From AG-12 sp035531535 (GTDB taxonomy: Bacteria > Chloroflexota > Dormibacteria > Aeolococcales > Bog-877): DNA of 19,754 nt. Under the pieces are notes generated by a model. That model was not told where the DNA came from and ran no database searches. It saw nothing but the letters and a program-made list of their open reading frames with translations. Positions 14,110 through 19,754 of this stretch are shown piece after piece. A program made the translations under genes and the position numbers. The stretch spans positions 1-19,754 of the forward strand of contig DATKSV010000058.1 in the NCBI GenBank assembly GCA_035531535.1, in the 5' to 3' direction. The first letter of the stretch is position 1. Each line of letters starts with the position of its first letter.

Positions 14110-14564
14110 GTCCCGGACCAGTCCTCGACCCCGGGGCGCTCAACTACCCGGCACAGCTTCCAGGGGACGCCGGTGGTGTCCAGTTCGACGTCCACCTCAC
14201 GAGTCCGCAGCGGGGCGACGACCGTTCCCTCGGGATATTCGCACCGGGTGCGGTCCTCGAGTCGGAGCCGCAGCCAGACCAGGCCGGGGCCATCCGGGGC
14301 TCGCCGGCAGTGACTCCAGCGCAGCCCGGATCGGGCGGGCCGCCAGACGCCGCCCTGGCGCCGGAAGCCGGCGGCCGCCGCCAGCATCCTCGCGGTTAGC
14401 TGCGGCCCCAGGTAGCGGACCAGGGCGACGTCGTCTCCGCTGCCGATAGCTGCCTCCAAACCGTCCATCAGCTGGCGCAGCCGGGCGGTGGTCTGCTCAA
14501 TGCCCTCGCGCCGGAGATGAGCCTGGGGGTGGAACCGCGCTTGCAGCCGGCTCAACTCAGCCAC
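14106..14564 (-). CDS. Unknown protein, last gene of the Tad operon
   Basis: A 152-residue soluble protein of no family I recognise. The N-terminal half is helical and charged (LSRLQARFHPQAHLRREGIEQTTARLRQLMDGLEAAIGSGD). The C-terminal half is beta-like, with Trp/Arg-rich strands and a final strand VPWKLCRVVERPGVEDW that recalls the edge of NTF2-like folds. The GTG at 14564 overlaps the stop of the CpaE-like gene (GTGGCTGA), so translation is coupled. An upstream in-frame start at 14714 would give an extension antisense in character to real coding. It lacks a signal peptide and membrane segments, so it probably acts in the cytoplasm with the CpaE-like ATPase. Its TAG overlaps the TAA of the convergent Eis-like gene. 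Confidence 0.75.
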   Translation of the reverse strand: MAELSRLQARFHPQAHLRREGIEQTTARLRQLMDGLEAAIGSGDDVALVRYLGPQLTARMLAAAAGFRRQGGVWRPARSGLRWSHCRRAPDGPGLVWLRLRLEDRTRCEYPEGTVVAPLRTREVDVELDTTGVPWKLCRVVERPGVEDWSGT

Positions 14565-15636
14565 CGAGCCCGCCGCCGCCGGCAACTGTCCAGAGGTCGG
14601 CGGCCAGGTTGGCTGTGGCAGCCGCAACCTTGTGGTCGATCTGGGCAAGTGGAAGGTGGCGTGCCTCCGCCAGGGCTGCGCTGCGTTGGACCCATGGCCG
14701 CGACCAGAGTCCAAGACCCTCCAGGGCGGGCTGGCGATGCCAGCGCCGAATCGACTCGCCAGGAGCTAGCGTGACCACCCCTCGGCAGCGGTCGGGGCCC
14801 GCTCCAAATTCATTTTCCAGCACCTGCAGCATCTGGCACGCAGACCGCGCGTCGGCCGCGGACGGCCTGAGCGGCAGCAGGAACAGGTGGGTTCGGCTGG
14901 CCCAGAAACGTGCCTGAGAGCCGTTGGCGCCGGGCCGCGGCCCCCCATCCACCACCACCACCTCGAACGTCGGCTGGATCAGATACTGGAGCAGATAGTC
15001 GAGGTGCTCGGACCCGATTGAAGGCGCCTCGCGGCCGGGCCAGGCGCCCAACAGCGCCCGCAGCGAGCGCTGGGGGTGCGCCCAGAGGATGGCTTCCAGG
15101 CGAGGGTTGCCCGTCGCCAGATCGGGCAACCGAAGCAGTACCTGGTCGACCCGCGCGGACGGCAGCCGATCCAGATCCTCCTCGGCCGCACCAAGCCGCA
15201 GGTCCAGACTGGGATTGAACTCGTCGGCATCCACCAGCAAGGTCTGGTGGCTACCTCGGTGGGTGGAGATCGTCCAAGCGATGTCAAGGGCCAGGGTCGA
15301 GCGGCCACTGCCGCCGCGTCCGCCGGCGACCATCACCACCAGCGGCCTACCGACGCCGGGACCACCGGCGGTGACAGGTGCCCCAAGCCCGGCTGCTGGG
15401 ACGCGGTCACCGCTCTGGGCCGCGAGCAGACGGCGGGCGACCTGGACCGGTTGGAAGTTCGCCCAGCGCCCCACCGGCAGGCGGCTGCGGGTCGGGGCCG
15501 GTTCTGGCTCGGCCAGGCAGAAAAGGGGGTGGCTGGGTACCTGGCGTTGTGGTCGTGCCTCTCCCGGCCGTCTCCAGGCGAGGACCGCATGCTGAGGCAC
15601 CTCGGGCGGTGGCGGCCCAGACGGCAGGCTCAGCAT
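14557..15636 (-). CDS. CpaE/TadZ-like MinD-family ATPase with altered P-loop
   Basis: A 359-residue protein. A Pro-rich N-terminal region (1-100) is followed by a MinD/ParA-type domain from about residue 98 and by a Trp-rich end. The P-loop reads AGGRGGSGRSTLALDIAW (104-121). The family signature Lys and the invariant P-loop Lys are both Arg (R107, R112). LLVDADEFNPSLDLRLG matches the A-prime motif, and FEVVVVDGGPR the Walker B strand. CpaE/TadZ proteins position the Tad machine at the pole, and several members have degenerate ATP sites. The ATG at 15636 was taken because it overlaps the TadG stop by seven bases (ATGCTGA) and starts plausible sequence; longer frames upstream are antisense-like. 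Its GTG-starting neighbour overlaps its stop. Confidence 0.85.
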   Translation of the reverse strand: MLSLPSGPPPPEVPQHAVLAWRRPGEARPQRQVPSHPLFCLAEPEPAPTRSRLPVGRWANFQPVQVARRLLAAQSGDRVPAAGLGAPVTAGGPGVGRPLVVMVAGGRGGSGRSTLALDIAWTISTHRGSHQTLLVDADEFNPSLDLRLGAAEEDLDRLPSARVDQVLLRLPDLATGNPRLEAILWAHPQRSLRALLGAWPGREAPSIGSEHLDYLLQYLIQPTFEVVVVDGGPRPGANGSQARFWASRTHLFLLPLRPSAADARSACQMLQVLENEFGAGPDRCRGVVTLAPGESIRRWHRQPALEGLGLWSRPWVQRSAALAEARHLPLAQIDHKVAAATANLAADLWTVAGGGGLGG

Positions 15637-16220
15637 GGCGCCGGAAAGTCTGGCACCGGCTGCCCGAATCCATGAGCCATCCAGGCGGTGGCCCGACCTT
15701 GGATCAGGATCGAGCTCCATGCCCCGATCGCCAGCAGAGGCATTTGGGAGGTCTTCCACACCAGCACGGCGACACCCTGGCCGATTCCCGGGCCGACCGC
15801 GCCGGAGCCTCCCGGGCACGCCCCGAGAAGAGCCACCTCACAGCCCATGCTCTGCCCCCGAGTGGGGGTCAGATCGGCGGGGGTGACCTGCTGGCAGGTC
15901 ACCTGGGGTCCGGTAAGGCCAGCGTCGACCACGGCCGTCACCACCTCCGCGACATCGCCCACCCCATTGCCGCAGGTGGCGTTTCCATCCGGCACTCCGC
16001 AAAGTTGGAAGGTGCCGGATCGGTCCAGCGCGACCACGTCGACCGCCTCGGCTCCAGACTCGGCCGCGCTCTGCGCGGTGGCCACCACCCCAGCATGAGC
16101 CGACAGGAGCAAGCCACCATCCACCGCCAGGGCCGTGACCGGCAGTAGCAGGAGCGCCAGCAGCAGCGCGAACAGGGGCAGAATCTGGCCGGCCTGATGG
16201 CGCGCGTCAGCAACCGTCAC
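15630..16220 (-). CDS. TadG-like pilus assembly protein (TadE/G-like N-terminus)
   Basis: A 196-residue protein starting with the TadE/G-like membrane anchor. QAGQILPLFALLLALLLLPVTALAVDGG (about 9-36) is followed by SAHAGVVATAQSAAESGAEAVDV, matching the Flp pilus-assembly TadE/G-like N-terminal domain. An exported region of about 140 residues follows, with six cysteines and low-complexity Gly/Val sequence. There is no von Willebrand A domain, so it is shorter than classical TadG. The start is taken as GTG at 16220, overlapping the upstream TadE stop by 14 bases. The product is likely a minor pseudopilin or a periplasmic/exported component of the Tad machine. Its stop lies inside the ATGCTGA overlap with the CpaE-like gene. 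Confidence 0.85.
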   Translation of the reverse strand: MTVADARHQAGQILPLFALLLALLLLPVTALAVDGGLLLSAHAGVVATAQSAAESGAEAVDVVALDRSGTFQLCGVPDGNATCGNGVGDVAEVVTAVVDAGLTGPQVTCQQVTPADLTPTRGQSMGCEVALLGACPGGSGAVGPGIGQGVAVLVWKTSQMPLLAIGAWSSILIQGRATAWMAHGFGQPVPDFPAPC

Positions 16221-16785
16221 CGGTCTGGTCCTGGGCCGGGTCCCGGCTGCGGAAGGGGTCGATCTTGTCGGTTGCGGACGCTGTCAAGGAAGGCGACAGC
16301 CAGGCTCCGACCAACGGAATCCATCTCAGATCGGGACGGAACGCCACCGCGACCACCACATCCCCGTCCGTCACCCCGCCGCGGCCGGGGACGCCCCCTA
16401 CGCGGCAGAAGGTGTCCGTCGGAGCCCCGAAGCCGAACCAGATGGCCTCCGAGCCGGTGCCCTCCGAGGTGGGCAGCGAGGTGGCCCCTGGGATCGAGCC
16501 CACGCAACTGCCGTTAGTGGCATCGTGGAGGTGGGCTGGCAGCAGCCCGCCTGAGTCGGCGAGCACGAGCGCCAGTTCGAGATGCCCCTGCTGGCAGGCC
16601 TGGAGCGCATCGACCGCCCTGGCGGCGACCAAGGCACTCGCGCTGGCGGCCGTGCTCAGGGCCATCTGCGTGCGAGCCAACTGGACGATGGCGACCGCTC
16701 CGCAGCCAAGCAGGAGCGTCAGAGGCAGCACCAGCGCCAGCTCTACCAGGGCTTGTCCAGCGGTCCTTGACGGGGCCGGGCTCAC
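16207..16785 (-). CDS. TadE-like pseudopilin (second copy)
   Basis: A 192-residue protein with a short polar leader and the TadE signature RTAGQALVELALVLPLTLLL (about 7-26). The TM helix continues to about 38, followed by an exported domain of about 150 residues containing four cysteines. The motif GQALVE is the TadE-type pseudopilin processing region, with Glu at +5 relative to the probable cleavage after Gly. The GTG at 16785 overlaps the stop of the preceding TadE gene as GTGA. An open frame extending upstream to 17001 is antisense-like and was discarded. TadE proteins are prepilin-like proteins processed by a TadV peptidase that prime Flp pilus assembly; no peptidase gene is in the window. 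Confidence 0.88.
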   Translation of the reverse strand: MSPAPSRTAGQALVELALVLPLTLLLGCGAVAIVQLARTQMALSTAASASALVAARAVDALQACQQGHLELALVLADSGGLLPAHLHDATNGSCVGSIPGATSLPTSEGTGSEAIWFGFGAPTDTFCRVGGVPGRGGVTDGDVVVAVAFRPDLRWIPLVGAWLSPSLTASATDKIDPFRSRDPAQDQTGDGC

Positions 16786-17447
16786 GAGGAGAACGCCTCG
16801 ACCTGCAGTCGCAATCGCACGCTTACGGGCTCGTCGTCTAGGCCCGTCGAACTGAGCCACGGGGTGATGGTGCGGAGACCGCCGGTGATCCAGATGTCGA
16901 CTGCCAGCGGCGGCCAGCTGGTGTAGGCCACACAGACTCGAAGCTGCCCTGGGGCAATTGCCGCCGCGCAGGCCGCCATGGCTCGCGACGCGCCAAAGCA
17001 AGACCCCGACGGGCAGCCAGGGTTCTGCCGGCCATCCAGTTCATAGGGGGCCGGTCCGTACCCCTCCCCGGTCTTACCGCTGACCTGGGCGCACGGGACG
17101 CCACGGCCGGGCTGGGCGACTCCGTTGCGGTACGCGACGCAAAATGCTCCGACCCCGCATCCCTCGGATGACCCGGGAGGGCAGCCAGCGACCTGGGCTA
17201 GGCTCATCGAGTCGGCCGCGATGGCGGCCACCGCAGCCGCACGCCCGGCGGACAGCCGTTGCGTAGGATCTCCCGGTAGGGGCCCGGCCGAGGCGATTCG
17301 GGCGCCGGTCAGAGCCGCGCTCTGGAGGCCTTCCTGGGCCAGAGCGGAGAGTCCCAGCTGAACTGCTCCGAGGGTGGCCAGCAGAAAGACGGCGACTCCG
17401 ATCGCGAGCTCCACCATGGCCTGCCCCGACTGCTTCTCGCGCTTCAC
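16782..17447 (-). CDS. TadE-like pseudopilin (first copy), cysteine-rich
   Basis: A 221-residue protein with N-terminus MKREKQSGQAMVELAIGVAV. This is the TadE motif GQAMVE followed by a TM helix to about 35. The exported part has nine to ten cysteines, several in pairs (CPPGSSEGCGVGAFC, CPSGSC), and a Trp-containing beta-rich tail. The cysteines suggest disulfide stabilisation outside the membrane. The GTG at 17447 overlaps the TadC stop as GTGA. A much longer open frame running to 18338 overlaps TadC in another frame and has Pro/Arg/Gly-rich shadow composition, so it is not the gene. It shares only the N-terminal motif with the second TadE-like protein. Confidence 0.88.
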   Translation of the reverse strand: MKREKQSGQAMVELAIGVAVFLLATLGAVQLGLSALAQEGLQSAALTGARIASAGPLPGDPTQRLSAGRAAAVAAIAADSMSLAQVAGCPPGSSEGCGVGAFCVAYRNGVAQPGRGVPCAQVSGKTGEGYGPAPYELDGRQNPGCPSGSCFGASRAMAACAAAIAPGQLRVCVAYTSWPPLAVDIWITGGLRTITPWLSSTGLDDEPVSVRLRLQVEAFSS

Positions 17448-18424
17448 TGGAAAGCTCCGGCCAGCCTCTCCAAGGCTGGGTAGAGGATGATCAGGATGAA
17501 GGGAAGCAGGATGCACAGGGCGACTGGGAGCAACATCGAAACCAGCGCTCGCCGGCCTCTGCTGGTCAGATCGTCGCGCTGCCGGTCCCGCAAACTGCGG
17601 GCTAGGCTGCCCAGCGGGGAGGCCGTGGAGATCCCCTCCTCCCGCTGCAGCCGGATGACCGCGGCCAGGGCGGCTAGCGCGGGCATCCGCAGCCGCTGGG
17701 CGCCGTCCTCCAACTGCCGGTCTAGGGGCGGTGTCCCAGATGCGGCGGAGCGGCTCAGGCACTCCCGCAGGATTCCGGCGGCGTCGCCCCTGACTCGTGC
17801 CACCACCAACTCCATGGCCCGGCGGGCGCTGACCCCTCCGCCACTCTGCTCCAGGGCCATCAGGTCGACCAGGATGGGCAGTTGAGCCAGCGTGGCCCAG
17901 CGGCGGTTGCGCCCCGCCCGGATCAACCGCAAACCCCGTGCTGGTGGGAGCAGCACTACCAACAGCACCACCAGCCATACCGGGATCACGCCGATGAGGG
18001 CGGGGATAGCCAGCAGGACCGCGGCTCCCAGCGTGATCAGAATCTGCTCCATGACCACCTGTTCGGGGCTGGAGTCGACACCGCCACGCTGGAGCAGTCC
18101 CAGCAGGGCGGATCGCGTGGAGCCGGGCAGCAGCCGGCTGGCCAGGAGCTCCCCGCCAGCCAGAGTTTTGCCGAGAATGGGCAGGCCGTGTTCGGGGCGC
18201 TTGTCGGCCGGCGTCCGGCGGTGGGCGGTTCTCCGGCCCACCCAGCCTGTCCAGCTCGGTCGCCCTGGCCACAGCCAGACAGATGCGCCAGCCCCGGCGC
18301 CGATGGCCACCGCTCCAGCCACGACCAGCGGCATCCAATCCGGGGAGATGCCCAACGGCCCCAAGATGGAGCCGACCCTGGGGCCGAACTTCATCATGGC
18401 CAGGAGCCCCCAGCCGGTGATCAC
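17444..18424 (-). CDS. TadC-like inner membrane protein (T2SSF/GspF domain)
   Basis: A 326-residue polytopic protein. It has an N-terminal TM segment at about 30-52, a long basic cytoplasmic stretch, a TM pair at about 127-160 and the GspF-type cytoplasmic helical domain at about 175-280. That domain includes LPILVDLMALEQSGGGVSARRAMELV and LRMPALAALAAVIRLQREEG. A final TM lies near the C-terminus (LLPVALCILLPFILIILYP). Together with TadB it forms the platform that connects the ATPase to the growing pilus. The GTG at 18424 overlaps the TadB stop (GTGA); an ATG ten codons later (MKFG) is an alternative. The stop overlaps TadE. Confidence 0.9.
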   Translation of the reverse strand: MITGWGLLAMMKFGPRVGSILGPLGISPDWMPLVVAGAVAIGAGAGASVWLWPGRPSWTGWVGRRTAHRRTPADKRPEHGLPILGKTLAGGELLASRLLPGSTRSALLGLLQRGGVDSSPEQVVMEQILITLGAAVLLAIPALIGVIPVWLVVLLVVLLPPARGLRLIRAGRNRRWATLAQLPILVDLMALEQSGGGVSARRAMELVVARVRGDAAGILRECLSRSAASGTPPLDRQLEDGAQRLRMPALAALAAVIRLQREEGISTASPLGSLARSLRDRQRDDLTSRGRRALVSMLLPVALCILLPFILIILYPALERLAGAFQ

Positions 18425-19368
18425 GCCCGGCCCCGATCGCGGTCCCGCGCTTGGTCGGACTGACGTCGGGCGGCCGGAGCGTCCGCCATCTCGATCACAT
18501 CTAGGTCGGGGATGCGCAGGATCCGGAGCATCCATAGGTAGCCCGCCACGATGGTCGCCAGCAGCAGTGCCAGCACCACTTGCCCGAGCGGGGTCGAATA
18601 GGGTTTGAGGTAACTGGGGTTGACCACCCTAAGGCCCGCAATCAGGGCCAGCGGCATCAGCGCGATCACGAGCGCCCCGAAGCGTCCCTGCGCCTGCTCG
18701 GCGCGCAGTTGACTCTGGGTCGCCTCGATCTGGTGGGCCGCCCGCGACAGCTCCTCTAGCAGTGGGGTGAGCCGCCCCCCCGACCGCCCCCCGACCGCCA
18801 GGGTGGTCGCCAGCAGGGTGAAGAGTGGCTGACGCAGTCGGATCTGGGCCTCCCCCAGCGCCTGCTCCAGGGAGCTCTCACGCAGCCTGGCAAGCACCTG
18901 TGCCAGCTCCGGCCTCAGCTCGAGAGGTCCGCTCTCGGCCAGCACCTGCAATGACTGCCGGACCCCGTGCCCGGCGGGAAGCAGCTGGCCGAGCAGGTCG
19001 ACAGCAGCCACCAGGGCCTCGCGCTGGCGGGACCTTCTGCCCATCTCTCGCCAATGGGAGAAAGCTCCCAGGCCCATCCACCCCAAGGCCCCCACCACCG
19101 CCGAGGGCAGCACCAGTCCCAGCACCAGGTAGGCTCCGATCCCGGCCACCAGCCCCAGGCCGAGTCCGGGCAGCCAGCCCCGCCAGGCCGAGATCGCGGA
19201 GCGGATTTTGGTCAGCCCAGGCTCGAGATCAAGCCGGAAGGAGGAGGTGCGGGCCGAGCTCCCCGAGCCAAGTGAGTCTCGCTCGCCATCCAGGATCGCC
19301 ATCGTGGCGGTGGCGCCGGCCAGGCCAGAGGCGAGGACCGCCAGCAGAATCAGAGCCGGGGAGAGCAC
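18421..19368 (-). CDS. tadB: TadB-like inner membrane protein (T2SSF/GspF domain)
   Basis: A 315-residue platform protein of the Tad system. A TM segment at 3-23 leads to a hydrophobic pair at about 66-104, then the cytoplasmic T2SSF domain at about 115-225 and two C-terminal TM helices (232-247 and 262-282). The T2SSF domain contains LLGQLLPAGHGVRQSLQVLA and the hallmark GGRSGGRLTPLLEELSRAAH. The GTG start at 19368 lies ten bases after the TadA stop. The C-terminus is charged (RRQSDQARDRDRGRA) and overlaps the TadC start. Length and topology are normal for the family. Confidence 0.92.
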   Translation of the reverse strand: MLSPALILLAVLASGLAGATATMAILDGERDSLGSGSSARTSSFRLDLEPGLTKIRSAISAWRGWLPGLGLGLVAGIGAYLVLGLVLPSAVVGALGWMGLGAFSHWREMGRRSRQREALVAAVDLLGQLLPAGHGVRQSLQVLAESGPLELRPELAQVLARLRESSLEQALGEAQIRLRQPLFTLLATTLAVGGRSGGRLTPLLEELSRAAHQIEATQSQLRAEQAQGRFGALVIALMPLALIAGLRVVNPSYLKPYSTPLGQVVLALLLATIVAGYLWMLRILRIPDLDVIEMADAPAARRQSDQARDRDRGRA

Positions 19369-19378
19369 CCGGTCGCCC

Positions 19379-19754
19379 TCAGGTGCTCACGCCCAGGGAC
19401 ACCCCGGTCCCCAGAAGGCCGGTAAGGGCGATCCCTGCGGCGTCGAACTTGTCGGTGATCTTGGCGGGCAGGTCGTCGAGCCGGGTGAGGCCCCAATCCC
19501 ATTCGCCACGGCTACGGCTGTAGCGGCAGACCTCCTCGACCAGGGGCATCTCGCCTTCCACCTGGCCGGTGACGAAGCCCACCGCCTGGACGACCCTGTG
19601 GTCGCGTCCGTCCAGCTGTCGAAATCTGGTCAGGTGGATCACCAGGTCCACCTTGGCGGCCAGCTCGCGGGCGATTGCGGCGGGGTCCGCCTGCGCCTGG
19701 GCGGGGTGGCGTCGGACCAGTGCCGCGAGGCGCGCCAGGGCATCGCGGGCGCTG
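19379..19754 (-). CDS. TadA/CpaF-type secretion ATPase, C-terminal part
   Basis: The window edge cuts this gene at its 5' side. The last 124 residues are visible, from SARDALARLAALVRRHPAQ to the TGA at 19379-19381. SARDALARL and the DLVIHLTRFRQLDGRDHRVV segment followed by EEVCRYSR match the C-terminal part of CpaF/TadA ATPases, in which a His/Arg-rich hydrophobic strand and a regulatory EI-like strand follow the catalytic core. It would power Flp pilus assembly. Walker motifs lie outside the window. It is followed ten bases later by TadB, the canonical TadA-TadB-TadC order. Confidence 0.88.
   Translation of the reverse strand, partial: SARDALARLAALVRRHPAQAQADPAAIARELAAKVDLVIHLTRFRQLDGRDHRVVQAVGFVTGQVEGEMPLVEEVCRYSRSRGEWDWGLTRLDDLPAKITDKFDAAGIALTGLLGTGVSLGVST

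Noticed and set aside
16782..18338. 518-codon open frame that would fuse a long N-terminus to the first TadE
   Set aside because: The extra 297 residues overlap tadC in another frame and are Pro/Arg/Gly-rich shadow sequence. The TadE signature begins directly after the GTG at 17447.
1..19754. CRISPR arrays, tRNAs, insertion sequences, toxin-antitoxin or phage defence genes
   Set aside because: I looked for these and saw no regular direct repeats, cloverleaf-like elements, transposase motifs or defence-system domains in any frame.

Overview
The window is GC-rich, with frequent GTG starts, purine-rich ribosome binding sites and many overlapping genes. The gene families (an Eis-type acetyltransferase, DUF1707-RDD, a group III phosphofructokinase, a COG4280 membrane protein and a Tad/Flp locus) point to an Actinomycetota-like or Candidatus Dormibacterota-like (soil AD3/Chloroflexota-side) bacterium. 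The phylum cannot be fixed from the sequence alone. No rRNA, tRNA, CRISPR array, insertion sequence or attachment site was seen.

Region 1 (about 1-6400) is gene-sparse and holds mainly stress, metal and sugar-metabolism genes. It starts with a COG4280 membrane protein that has two ExxE motifs, coupled to a small membrane partner. These converge across a strong hairpin on a two-TM membrane protein. A DUF302 protein, a membrane-anchored cupredoxin with an altered CuA-type loop and a PPi-type phosphofructokinase follow. They are separated by three gaps of about 750-770 bp. One gap holds the frameshifted remains of an OsmC-like gene, and the others look like decayed or non-coding DNA.

Region 2 (about 6600-11600) has a small membrane protein, an ArsR-like regulator, and then the clearest regulatory unit of the window. 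A cobalamin riboswitch with a plausible ribosome-binding-site-sequestering platform precedes a lipoprotein that resembles DUF4430 (transcobalamin C-terminal-like). Three tightly packed ECF transporter genes follow: EcfT, a fused double-ATPase EcfA, and an S component. Together they look like a B12-repressed vitamin B12 or corrinoid uptake system with its own surface lipoprotein.

Region 3 (about 11440-14110) has a minus-strand GNAT / DUF1707-RDD pair and, divergently, an Eis-like acetyltransferase.

Region 4 (about 14100-19754, minus strand) is most of a Tad/Flp-type pilus or secretion operon, read from the right edge: TadA/CpaF ATPase (partial), TadB, TadC, two TadE-like pseudopilins, a TadG-like protein, a CpaE/TadZ-like ATPase with an Arg-for-Lys P-loop, and a small unknown protein. 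Most junctions are overlapping start/stop codons, which suggests translational coupling throughout.
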